A stretch of 64,000 nt of DNA from Alphaproteobacteria bacterium (lineage in GTDB: Bacteria > Pseudomonadota > Alphaproteobacteria > Micavibrionales > Micavibrionaceae): NCBI GenBank assembly GCA_021775965.1, contig JAJFGV010000071.1, forward strand, positions 58,649 to 122,648, given 5' to 3'. A program made the translations under genes and the position numbers. Of this stretch, positions 51,837-60,002 are shown one piece after another. Under the pieces are notes generated by a model. It was given only the letters and a program-made list of their open reading frames with translations, was not told the origin of the DNA and did no database searches. The first letter of the stretch is position 1. Every line of letters starts with the position of its first letter.

Positions 51837-52294
51837 ACAAAACCTCCAACTCCAATAAATTACATAATTTTGAAGAACTTTAGTTCATAAGAGTAAACAA
51901 AGTCAAATTTTGTTCTTGAAAGCTGATTATAAAGGGTTTTTGATATTCCCATCGTCATTGCGCCTGCGTGGCCGAAGTCCGTAAGACGAAGGCCCGAGGC
52001 CGCAAGGCCGTGGCAATCCAGTGAATTTTGAAATATTGAACACAGAGCACACAAAGCACGCAGAGTATATTTCTGATAATAACCCTTCGTGACTTCGGGT
52101 CTTCGCGTTAAATTTACATTGGTTTTTCAACGCGAAGACCCGAAGTCACGAAGAAGAAAAGAAAAAACAGCAAGGAACCCTTTGTGTCCTTGGCGTGCCC
52201 TGTGTTAAAAACACCTTTTTCCCTTTACAAAATAAGAATAATATCCTATACTGTGTTTTTTTGATTTAGTGATAAAAAGGCATAGAACAATAGG
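51837..52294. repeat. Repeat-rich gap before pgsA
   Basis: No credible gene. A REP-like unit lies at about 51953-52022 (CGTCATTGCGCC ... GGCAATCCAG). A perfect inverted repeat of two 25-base arms, 52085-52109 and 52129-52153, rich in CTTCG and separated by 19 bases, would make a strong cruciform or hairpin. CACAGAG/CACAAAG-type short repeats lie between. Confidence 0.65.
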
Positions 52295-52411
52295 ATGAGA
52301 CATAAAACCAACGAACTGAAAGAAAAAGGAGCGAGCCCAAGCAAAATCAAGGACATAGGGCCCCCACCCCCCTGCAAATTTACGAACGAACTGAAGGAGG
52401 TGGTAAAGTGA
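52295..52411 (+). CDS. Possible 38-residue small protein with a duplicated TNELKE segment
   Basis: ATG 52295 to TGA 52411 encodes 38 residues, MRHKTNELKEKGASPSKIKD then IGPPPPCKFTNELKEVVK. TNELKE occurs twice and a Pro run lies between. The ribosome binding site is poor (AGG close to the ATG). Its end overlaps the start of the next small frame (GTGA). Might be a leader peptide or a chance frame. Confidence 0.25.
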   Translation: MRHKTNELKEKGASPSKIKDIGPPPPCKFTNELKEVVK

Positions 52412-52572
52412 ATATGTTTCAAGAACTTAGCAGCCAAAACACTCCCACCCCGTCATTTCGAGGCAAAGCCGAGGAATCTGTCCCAGTTTCAAACGCCTCA
52501 GATCCCTCGTCGCTTCGCTCTGTCGGGATGACAAAAGAGAGAATTCTTCGTGTCTTCGCGTCTTCGTGGTAA
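52408..52572 (+). CDS. Possible 54-residue frame with a perfect Shine-Dalgarno, body made of repeat DNA
   Basis: GTG 52408 is preceded by AAGGAGGTGG, the best ribosome binding site in the window. The frame begins MNMFQELSSQN (GTG read as Met), but from about residue 14 onward it runs through a REP-like repeat (GTCATTTCGAGGC ... GTCGGGATGAC) up to TAA 52572. I suspect a gene whose body was replaced or interrupted by a repeat. It stops eight bases before pgsA, so translation could feed into pgsA, which lacks a clear ribosome binding site. Confidence 0.3.
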   Translation: MNMFQELSSQNTPTPSFRGKAEESVPVSNASDPSSLRSVGMTKERILRVFASSW

Positions 52573-52580
52573 AAAAAACC

Positions 52581-53129
52581 ATGAATAACCTCGCCAACAT
52601 CCTCACCCTCACGCGGCTGGTCTTGCTGCCGCCGATGATTGTGCTGTTTTTTGTGCCCCTTCTCTGGGCGGCGTGGGTTTGTCTGGTGCTTTATATTATT
52701 GGCGCCGCGACCGACTGGCTCGATGGCTGGGTCGCACGCAAATTCAATCAAATCACCGAATTCGGCACCCTCATGGACCCGATCACCGATAAAATCTTCG
52801 TCATCACGATTTTGTTAATGCTGGTCGCCGTTGGCCGCATCGAAAACCTCTGGGTGCTCAGCGTTGTCATTATTATCGTCCGTGAATTCATGGTTTCGGG
52901 CCTGCGCGAATACCTTAGTGGGAAAGACATAAAACTCCCCGTCACCAATCTCGCCAAGTGGAAAACCACGCTGCAGATGATCGCCACCGGAATCCTGATT
53001 GTTGGCCCCTATTTCTGGGGCGGGCAAATGCTGGGACAGCTGGCGCTGACCGGCGCTTCCATCCTCACCCTCGTCACCGGCTGGGGTTATCTCAAAACGG
53101 CTCTGGACCATATGAGGAAAATGCCGTAA
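52581..53129 (+). CDS. pgsA: CDP-diacylglycerol--glycerol-3-phosphate 3-phosphatidyltransferase
   Basis: A 182-residue membrane enzyme making phosphatidylglycerol phosphate, the committed step to phosphatidylglycerol and cardiolipin. The CDP-alcohol phosphotransferase motif DWLDGWVARKFNQ plus EFGTLMDPITD is complete (D-x2-DG-x2-AR-x8-G-x3-D-x3-D). N-terminal NLANILTLTRLVLLPPMIVL is typical of PgsA. ATG 52581 has no obvious Shine-Dalgarno; an in-frame GTG at 52566 lies inside the preceding repeat-derived frame. pyrD follows after ten bases. Confidence 0.93.
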   Translation: MNNLANILTLTRLVLLPPMIVLFFVPLLWAAWVCLVLYIIGAATDWLDGWVARKFNQITEFGTLMDPITDKIFVITILLMLVAVGRIENLWVLSVVIIIVREFMVSGLREYLSGKDIKLPVTNLAKWKTTLQMIATGILIVGPYFWGGQMLGQLALTGASILTLVTGWGYLKTALDHMRKMP

Positions 53130-53139
53130 ACCATTGGGC

Positions 53140-54249
53140 ATGCCCGATTTCTATCCCTTAGCCCGCAAGATGCTCTTCCGGATTGATCCGGAACGCGCGC
53201 ATTCCATGACAATTAAGGCGATGAAAGCGGGTCTAAGCCCCTCTGTGAACGCCATCAAAGACCCCGCGTTAGAGCAAACCATCTGGGGTTTGCGCTTCCC
53301 CAATCCGCTCGGTATGGCCGCCGGTTTTGATAAGAACGCGGAAGTGATCGGCCCAACCTTTGGCCTCGGATTTGGCTTTGTCGAAGCCGGAACCGTGACC
53401 CCCAAACCGCAACACGGCAATCCAAAGCCCCGACTCTTCCGTGAACCAGGCCATGAAGCCGTCATCAACCGTATGGGCTTTTCCGGCCATGGCATGAATG
53501 CCTTTAAGGCCAATCTGGAGAAATTCCTGGGTGGCTCTTCCCGCCCGCCCGGCGTCATCGGCATCAATATCGGCATGAACAAAAGCCAGAAAGACCCGGC
53601 CAAAGACTACGGTGTGCTAATCCGAATGCTGGGGCCGATGGCCGATTATCTGGCGATTAATATCTCGTCCCCCAACACGCCGGGCTTGCGCGATTTACAG
53701 GAAAAGGAGCCGCTGACAGAACTTCTGGGAGTCCTGATGGAAGAGCGCAAAAAATCCTGCGGCAATCACCCGCCACCCTTGCTGGTCAAACTTGCCCCGG
53801 ATCTCGATGAAGAACAACGCGGTGAAATTGCCGCCACACTGCTGAATGCAAAAGTTGACGGCATTATTCTGACCAACACCACTCTGGTCCGGCCCGAAGG
53901 CCTGCCCGCGCGCTTCGCCGCTCAACCAGGCGGGCTCAGCGGTAAGCCGCTGAAAGGCATGTCCACGCAGGCCATCGCCAGCTTTTACAAGCTTACCAAA
54001 GGCAAAATCCCGATTATCGGGGTTGGCGGCATCTCCAGCGGCCGCGATGCCTATGACAAAATAAAAGCGGGGGCTTCATTGCTGCAGCTCTACAGCGCGC
54101 TTGTGTTCAAAGGCCCAACTGTGGCACATTCCATAAATGAAGAATTACTGATGCTGCTCAAAGCCGACGGACATGGCAACATTGGTGAAGCTGTGGGGAC
54201 GGCTGTAAAAATGAACAAAAAAGATAAGAAGACAGCCAATGGCTCTTGA
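53140..54249 (+). CDS. pyrD: Dihydroorotate dehydrogenase (quinone), class 2
   Basis: A 369-residue FMN enzyme of pyrimidine synthesis that oxidises dihydroorotate and reduces quinone. The N-terminal helical extension (MPDFYPLARKMLFRIDPERA) is the membrane-binding part of class 2 enzymes. Motifs: NPLGMAAGFDKNAEV, NRMGFSGHG, INIGMNK, the catalytic-Ser loop NISSPNTPGLRDLQ, and IIGVGGISSGRDAYDKIKAG for FMN phosphate. The ATG 53140 is two codons after an unlikely TTG. Its 3' end overlaps the tipF-like start. Confidence 0.95.
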   Translation: MPDFYPLARKMLFRIDPERAHSMTIKAMKAGLSPSVNAIKDPALEQTIWGLRFPNPLGMAAGFDKNAEVIGPTFGLGFGFVEAGTVTPKPQHGNPKPRLFREPGHEAVINRMGFSGHGMNAFKANLEKFLGGSSRPPGVIGINIGMNKSQKDPAKDYGVLIRMLGPMADYLAINISSPNTPGLRDLQEKEPLTELLGVLMEERKKSCGNHPPPLLVKLAPDLDEEQRGEIAATLLNAKVDGIILTNTTLVRPEGLPARFAAQPGGLSGKPLKGMSTQAIASFYKLTKGKIPIIGVGGISSGRDAYDKIKAGASLLQLYSALVFKGPTVAHSINEELLMLLKADGHGNIGEAVGTAVKMNKKDKKTANGS

Positions 54250-55600
54250 ATTTTTGAAAAAGAATCCAAAAAAGAGAACGCAGGAAAAACTGCCAAAACG
54301 GTCCAACCCGGTTTTTACGGCCGTGGCTGTGACGATCTCCGCTTCCTTTGTCGCGATCATTGCGATGGTCTCAGTTGAGCTGGCGATTTTGACCGGCGGC
54401 TTTACAGCCGTGACCTATATCATCCTTCTCGATACAACGCAGCGCCGCAACTGGGAAAGCAAAACGAACTATAGTATCAGCACCCTGCACAACCGCCAGG
54501 AAGATACGGCGAAAGAGCTCACGCGTCAGGGCGAAGAGATTGCCCAGATCAAAGAAGATGTGATGGACACAAGCCATAGCATCAAATGGCAAAACCTTGT
54601 GGCAAAGGAAACAGCACAAGAAGAAAAACCACCGCAGAAGAAAACTCCAGAAAAAAAACTGGCGCCAAAAACGGCACGACAGCTTTTTGAAGAGGACGAA
54701 GCGCAAATACATCAATCCGAGCCAGAAGCCCCCGACCTTGAAACCGAAGACCAGCCTGCTGCGCGCCCGGAAGAGCTGGTAGCCGCTATCACCAATAACT
54801 TTTCAAACGATGACCCTTATGCGAATAACGCAACGCTAACCGACATGGTCATAAAGGATCTGGTTCATCATGCTGTGCGCGATAAGCGCATTGACGTTTT
54901 TGTCCAGCCTGTCGTCCGCCTGCCCCAGCGCAAAACGCGTTTCTATGAAATTTTTGCGCGCATCCGTGCCAACCCGGGCGTTTATCTCCCTGCCTCACGC
55001 TATATGGAACAGGCACAACGAGACAAGCTCAGCAACAACATTGACAATCTTCTCCTCACGCATTGCCTGAAGATCATCAAAAAATCCGCCCATGTAAAAA
55101 AGGCTGCACCGTTCTTTATCAACATCACACCAGCGACGTTGAAAAATACTGGCTACATGAAAGAGCTACTGGAATTTCTGGCCAAGAACCGTGAACTGGC
55201 ACCGCGCCTTATTTTTGAAATTCCCCAAAACGATTTTGAAAATTTAAGCATGCCGGTCCTGCAAATTCTGGGGGGGCTTGGCAAACTGGGCTGCGCCTTT
55301 TCGCTCGATCATGTGCGGCAGGAAGAACCGGACATAGCGCTTCTTCAAAAATACAAGATCCGCTTTGTGAAACTTGATTCCGCGTGGATGCTCGGTGAAA
55401 TGGCCACTGACAGACAGTTCAACGATATGGTGAGAATGAAGAAAAAGCTTGAGGCCAACGGCATTGGCGTTATTGCCGAAAAGATTGAAACCGAGCACGC
55501 TTTAAAGGAGCTGCTCGATTATGATATACATTACGGACAGGGATTCCTGTTCGGAAAACCCGATCTGCCCGGCGCCTATCGCCGCAAAAAAGCGGCGTAA
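54239..55600 (+). CDS. TipF-like flagellar regulator with degenerate EAL domain
   Basis: A 453-residue protein. Two N-terminal membrane helices (about 26-47 and 49-65), a coiled coil (75-115), a charged linker (120-200) and a C-terminal EAL-type domain (about 205-445). EAL motifs are altered: YEIFARI for the EALxR site, FSLDH where the DDFG motif should be, while AEKIET and GFLFGKP remain. Phosphodiesterase activity is therefore unlikely; c-di-GMP binding is possible. The plan matches Caulobacter TipF, needed for polar flagellum assembly. It overlaps the pyrD end by 11 bases. Confidence 0.8.
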   Translation: MALEFLKKNPKKRTQEKLPKRSNPVFTAVAVTISASFVAIIAMVSVELAILTGGFTAVTYIILLDTTQRRNWESKTNYSISTLHNRQEDTAKELTRQGEEIAQIKEDVMDTSHSIKWQNLVAKETAQEEKPPQKKTPEKKLAPKTARQLFEEDEAQIHQSEPEAPDLETEDQPAARPEELVAAITNNFSNDDPYANNATLTDMVIKDLVHHAVRDKRIDVFVQPVVRLPQRKTRFYEIFARIRANPGVYLPASRYMEQAQRDKLSNNIDNLLLTHCLKIIKKSAHVKKAAPFFINITPATLKNTGYMKELLEFLAKNRELAPRLIFEIPQNDFENLSMPVLQILGGLGKLGCAFSLDHVRQEEPDIALLQKYKIRFVKLDSAWMLGEMATDRQFNDMVRMKKKLEANGIGVIAEKIETEHALKELLDYDIHYGQGFLFGKPDLPGAYRRKKAA

Positions 55601-55616
55601 TAACAAAGGAAAACAC

Positions 55617-57473
55617 ATGAGAATTTTATTAGCTACATTGATACTTTTCATCTCTCCTGCCATCGCGCAGGCAGGAAATGTAACGCCCACAGAAATGCCA
55701 CCACCACAAGCTGAAGTCACAGCGCCGCAACCTGTTCACGCTCTCGCCTTGCACGGCGAACCAAAATACGGGCCCGACTTTACGCATCTTGAATATACAA
55801 ACCCGGACGCACCACAGGGCGGCACACTTAAAGTCAATGCGATCGGCAGCTTTGATTCACTCAACCCCTTCATCGTCAAAGGCACCCCGGCGGCGGGCCT
55901 TAATTTCCTGCGCAGCGGTTTTGTTTATGAAAGCCTCATGCAAAATTCATGGGATGAACCATTCACACTTTACGGTATTCTTGCCGAAACGGTTGAGATG
56001 AGCCCCGAGCGCGACTGGATTGCTTTTAACCTCCGCCCCGAAGCCAAGTGGCATGACGGCAAACCAATCACCGCAGAGGACGTTGTCTGGACGTTCAATA
56101 CGCTCATGGAAAAAGGCACGCCGTTTTACAAAGCCTATTACCACGATGTGAAATCCGTCACCGCCGAAAGCGAGCGCCGCGTCAGATTTGAGTTTTCAGT
56201 CAAAGGAAATCGTGAGCTACCATTGATTGTCGCTGAGATTGTTGTTCTGCCCAAACATTACTGGACAGAGGATGGCCGTGATTTCGGCGTAACATCCCTT
56301 GATGCACCCTTGGGAAGCGGCCCTTATAAAGTTGGCAAGATCGATCCCGGCCATTCGATTGAATATGTTCGCAATCCCGATTGGTGGGGCAATGACCTGC
56401 CGTTCTTCAAGGGCTTTAATAATTTTGAGCGCGTTCAGTATGATTACTATCGCGACTCCAATGTTGCGCTCGAGGCATTCCTTGCCGGTGAATTTGACGT
56501 GCAGATTGAAAACACCGCCAAGCTTTGGGAAACCGCCTATGACACCGAAGCGGTAAAAGACGGACGCATCACCAAAGAAGAAATTGAAAACCAGCGCCCG
56601 GCGGGCATGCAGGCTTTCACCTATAATATCCGCCGCCCGATTTTTCAGGATGTTAAACTGCGCGAAGCCCTTGCCTATGCGTTTGACTTTGAATGGTCGA
56701 ACAAGCAATTCGCCTATGGCACCTATGTACGCACGGACAGCTATTACGAGAATTCGGAACTGGCGTCTTCAGGTCTGCCATCACCGCGCGAGCTGGAAAT
56801 TCTTGAGCCTTTCAAAACCCGCATTCCCGGTGAGGTTTTCACCACGGAATACAAAACCCCCGTTACAGACGGTAGCGGCAATAACCGCACCAATTTACGC
56901 AAGGCAACGCAACTCCTTGACGCAGCAGGTTACAAACTGAGTGAAGACGGTATCCGTTCAAAAGACGGGCAACGCCTCGAGTTTGAAATCCTGGATTCCA
57001 ATCCACAGTTTGAACGCTGGGTACTGCCCTTCATTAAAAATCTCGAGCGCATCGGCGTTAAAGCCTCCTTCCGCGTTGTCGATAGCGCCCAATATCAAAA
57101 CCGCATGAATGAATTTGATTTTGACATGACGATTGCGGCCTTTGGCCAGTCTGCCTCTCCCGGCAATGAGCAACGCGATTACTGGGGCAGCGATAAAGCT
57201 GAAATGAGCGGATCGCGTAACTATATCGGCATCAAGGACAAAGCGATTGATGAATTGGTTGAGCAATTAATCAAAGCCAAATCCCGCGAAGACCTCGTTG
57301 CCCATAGCCGCGCGTTGGACCGCATTTTATTACATGGCCACTATGTCATCCCGATGTGGCACTACCCGAAATGGCGCATTGCGCACTGGAGTAAAATCCA
57401 GCGTCCCGAGACATTGTCAGGGATCAGCCCATTGATCAGCAGCACATGGTGGGCCAAGAAAGAGGCCCAATGA
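55617..57473 (+). CDS. yejA: Oligopeptide ABC transporter substrate-binding protein, YejA type
   Basis: A 618-residue periplasmic protein with a signal peptide (MRILLATLILFISPAIAQAG). Family 5 solute-binding motifs: GEPKYGPDFTHLEYTNPDAP, FNLRPEAKWHDGKPITAEDV, APLGSGPYKVGKIDPGHSIE, DYYRDSNVALEAFLAGEFDV, then YWGSDKAEMSGSRNYIGI. YejA-type systems take up peptides, including some antimicrobial ones. The start at 55617 follows CAAAGGAAAAC; an upstream in-frame stretch to 55521 would overlap the tipF-like gene. Its stop overlaps kdsB (ATGA). Confidence 0.92.
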   Translation: MRILLATLILFISPAIAQAGNVTPTEMPPPQAEVTAPQPVHALALHGEPKYGPDFTHLEYTNPDAPQGGTLKVNAIGSFDSLNPFIVKGTPAAGLNFLRSGFVYESLMQNSWDEPFTLYGILAETVEMSPERDWIAFNLRPEAKWHDGKPITAEDVVWTFNTLMEKGTPFYKAYYHDVKSVTAESERRVRFEFSVKGNRELPLIVAEIVVLPKHYWTEDGRDFGVTSLDAPLGSGPYKVGKIDPGHSIEYVRNPDWWGNDLPFFKGFNNFERVQYDYYRDSNVALEAFLAGEFDVQIENTAKLWETAYDTEAVKDGRITKEEIENQRPAGMQAFTYNIRRPIFQDVKLREALAYAFDFEWSNKQFAYGTYVRTDSYYENSELASSGLPSPRELEILEPFKTRIPGEVFTTEYKTPVTDGSGNNRTNLRKATQLLDAAGYKLSEDGIRSKDGQRLEFEILDSNPQFERWVLPFIKNLERIGVKASFRVVDSAQYQNRMNEFDFDMTIAAFGQSASPGNEQRDYWGSDKAEMSGSRNYIGIKDKAIDELVEQLIKAKSREDLVAHSRALDRILLHGHYVIPMWHYPKWRIAHWSKIQRPETLSGISPLISSTWWAKKEAQ

Positions 57474-58282
57474 AAATAGCCATCGCCATACCGGCCCGCT
57501 ACGGCTCTTCACGTTTTCCTGGCAAACCTCTCGCTAAAATTGGCGATAGAACAATGTTGGAGCGCGTTGTAAGTGTAGCCCGATCAGCCATCCGCGATGT
57601 CGATGATGCCTTTATTTTTACCACCACCGAAAACCGGGATATAGAGAAACATGCTGAAACTCTCGATGTACCCTGCATTATAACCCCGGCAAGTTGCCGC
57701 ACCGGCTCAGACCGTGTGCTCTCCGCACTGCGCCAATTAAATGACTGGCCGGATTTTGTTATCAATCTCCAAGGCGATGCGCCCTTCACGCCGCCATCGG
57801 TGATCAAAGCCCTAATCAAAGCATTTAAAACCAAAGATTCAGTTGAAGTTGTGACGCCCGTTCATCAGCTAAGCTGGGAAGACCTTGACCGCCTGCGTGA
57901 TGCTAAAAAGAAGACCCCCTTTAGCGGAACGACGGCCGTTGTGAACAAAGAAGGCCGCGCCCTGTGGTTTTCAAAAAACATTCTTCCGGCCATCCGCAAG
58001 GAAGAGGCCTTACGGGAGAAGAGCAAGAAATCACCTGTCTACCAGCATATGGGGCTGTATGGTTTCAGGACCGATATCCTGGAGAAGTTCTGCTCTCTGC
58101 CCCAGGGTCTGTATGAAAAAGTCGAAGGGCTGGAACAGCTCCGCATGCTGGAAAACGGCATTAATATTCAAGCAGTGAAAGTCAAAATATCGTCAGGCCT
58201 GATACAATCGGGCATCGATACACCAGAAGATTTAAAGCGGGCAGAAAAAATGCTGGCCAAACATGGTGACCATTTCGCATGA
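57470..58282 (+). CDS. kdsB: 3-deoxy-manno-octulosonate cytidylyltransferase-type enzyme
   Basis: A 270-residue nucleotidyltransferase. N-terminal IAIPARYGSSRFPGKPLAKI is the KdsB signature (CTP binding); PASCRTGSDRVLSALRQL, VINLQGDAPFTPPSVI and GLYGFRTDILEKFCSLPQG follow. KdsB activates Kdo for lipopolysaccharide core synthesis. It is slightly longer than E. coli KdsB and could act on a related sugar acid. It overlaps yejA by four bases and the next gene by four bases. Confidence 0.85.
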   Translation: MKIAIAIPARYGSSRFPGKPLAKIGDRTMLERVVSVARSAIRDVDDAFIFTTTENRDIEKHAETLDVPCIITPASCRTGSDRVLSALRQLNDWPDFVINLQGDAPFTPPSVIKALIKAFKTKDSVEVVTPVHQLSWEDLDRLRDAKKKTPFSGTTAVVNKEGRALWFSKNILPAIRKEEALREKSKKSPVYQHMGLYGFRTDILEKFCSLPQGLYEKVEGLEQLRMLENGINIQAVKVKISSGLIQSGIDTPEDLKRAEKMLAKHGDHFA

Positions 58283-58896
58283 CCACATTGATTATCGCAC
58301 GGCACGGCAATACTTTTGAGCCCGACGACACCCCCACCCGCGTCGGTTTGCATACTGACTTACCTTTAGTAGAAAAAGGCCACGAACAAGCCAAAGCCAT
58401 CGGCAGATATTTACAGGAAAACAGATTAATCCCGGATGTCGTGTACGCTTCGCATCTTAAACGCACGCAGGAAACCGCTGAAATTGCGATCAAAGAATCC
58501 GGCGTTAGCAATCCAGTTTTTACCCTCGATATATTCAATGAAATTGATTACGGCCCGGATGAAAACAAAACCGAAGACGACGTCATTGCCCGCATCGGGC
58601 AACAAGCCATCAAGGACTGGGACGAAAGCGCCATTGTCCCAGAGGGCTGGAAAGTTGATCCTGATCAAATCATTCAAAACTGGATTGATTTCGCCGATCA
58701 GGCCCAGGCCTTTGACGACAATGAAACCATTCTGGTGATCACTTCAAACGGTATCGCCCGCTTTGCACCGCATATAACCGGTGATTTTGAAGAATTCAAG
58801 AAAAACCACAGCATCAAGCTTTCCACAGGAGCGCTGGCAATCCTCAAATATGAGGATAATCGCTGGACTGTGACAGAGTGGAACATTAAACCTTAA
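58279..58896 (+). CDS. Histidine phosphatase superfamily protein with altered active site
   Basis: A 205-residue protein. It starts with the superfamily RHG motif ([10 protein letters not shown]), has [14 protein letters not shown] and the acid-region FNEIDYGP. The second catalytic His, normally in VSHG or VAHG, is replaced: [11 protein letters not shown]. The residues flanking it are conserved, so the change is specific. It may be a phosphatase with weak activity or a binding protein. It is ATGA-coupled to kdsB; a link to sugar-phosphate or envelope metabolism is plausible but not shown. Confidence 0.8.
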   Translation: MTTLIIARHGNTFEPDDTPTRVGLHTDLPLVEKGHEQAKAIGRYLQENRLIPDVVYASHLKRTQETAEIAIKESGVSNPVFTLDIFNEIDYGPDENKTEDDVIARIGQQAIKDWDESAIVPEGWKVDPDQIIQNWIDFADQAQAFDDNETILVITSNGIARFAPHITGDFEEFKKNHSIKLSTGALAILKYEDNRWTVTEWNIKP

Positions 58897-58898
58897 CT

Positions 58899-60002
58899 AT
58901 GGCCTCATACGTATTCAAACGCCTGCTTTTGATGATCCCGACATTGCTCGGGATTATGCTGGTGAGCTTTGTGATTATCCAGTTTGTCCCCGGCGGCCCG
59001 GTTGAACGCATGATCGCCGAGCTACAGGGCCACTCCACCAGCGCCACAGCGCGCTTTGGCGGTTCATCCGCCGGTGAAATGGGCGCAACCGGCATACAAA
59101 GCACGACTGGTCAGGGCAGCAAATATCGCGGGGCGCAAGGGCTGGACCCCGAATTCATAGCCGAGCTGGAAGCGCTGTACGGCTTTGACAAACCGGCACA
59201 TGAACGCTTTTTCCTCATGGCCCGCAATTATCTGCATTTTGATCTGGGGCAGAGCTATTACCGCGATATCGACGTGCTTGAACTGGTGCTGGAAAAAATG
59301 CCGGTGTCGATCTCGCTGGGCCTGTGGTCGACACTTATTATATACCTCATCTCCATTCCGCTCGGCATCAAGAAAGCCGTACGCGACGGCACACATTTCG
59401 ATATCTGGACCAGCGCCGCGATTTTCATCGGCTATGCGATTCCGTCCTTTATGTTTGCGATTTTGCTGATCGTGGTTTTTGCCGGTGGCCGGTATTTTGA
59501 CCTTTTCCCGCTGCGAGGGCTAACGTCCGATAACTGGGAGGAAATGGGGCCGATCCAGCTGGCCCTTGATTATATGTGGCATATGGCGCTGCCGATTGCG
59601 GCGATGGTGATTAGCGGTTTTGCATCGCTCACCATGCTGACCAAGAATTCGTTTCTGGACGAGATTGGTAAGCAGTATGTGCTGACGGCCCGTGCCAAAG
59701 GACTGGCCGAGAAACAGGTGCTTTACGGCCATGTCTTCAGGAATGCCATGCTGATTGTTATTGCCGGCTTCCCCGCCGCTTTCGTGCATATTTTCTTTAC
59801 TGGCTCGCTGCTGATCGAGGTGATCTTCAGCCTCGATGGGCTCGGCCTGCTTGGTTATGAGAGCATTATCAACCGTGACTACCCAGTCGTGCTCGGCACG
59901 CTGTATTTTTACGGGCTGATCGGGCTGGTGATGACACTAATCCGTGACATCGTCTACGTCATGGTCGATCCGCGCATCGATTTTGAGGCCCGGCAAGTCT
60001 AA
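58899..60002 (+). CDS. yejB: Oligopeptide ABC transporter permease, YejB type
   Basis: A 367-residue permease with six membrane helices. N-terminal [20 protein letters not shown] and [16 protein letters not shown] are typical of DppB/YejB; a polar insertion (about 45-90) is characteristic of YejB. The EAA-type loop reads [20 protein letters not shown] and contacts the ATPase. It pairs with YejE at 62619. The ATPase YejF is not in the window. Stop overlaps the MBOAT gene (TAATG). Confidence 0.93.
   Translation: MASYVFKRLLLMIPTLLGIMLVSFVIIQFVPGGPVERMIAELQGHSTSATARFGGSSAGEMGATGIQSTTGQGSKYRGAQGLDPEFIAELEALYGFDKPAHERFFLMARNYLHFDLGQSYYRDIDVLELVLEKMPVSISLGLWSTLIIYLISIPLGIKKAVRDGTHFDIWTSAAIFIGYAIPSFMFAILLIVVFAGGRYFDLFPLRGLTSDNWEEMGPIQLALDYMWHMALPIAAMVISGFASLTMLTKNSFLDEIGKQYVLTARAKGLAEKQVLYGHVFRNAMLIVIAGFPAAFVHIFFTGSLLIEVIFSLDGLGLLGYESIINRDYPVVLGTLYFYGLIGLVMTLIRDIVYVMVDPRIDFEARQV

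Noticed and set aside
51953..52540. tRNA genes or a CRISPR array in the repeat-rich gap
   Set aside because: No T-loop GGTTCRA signature with acceptor pairing, and the repeats are not of constant length with regular spacers; they are REP-like palindromes.
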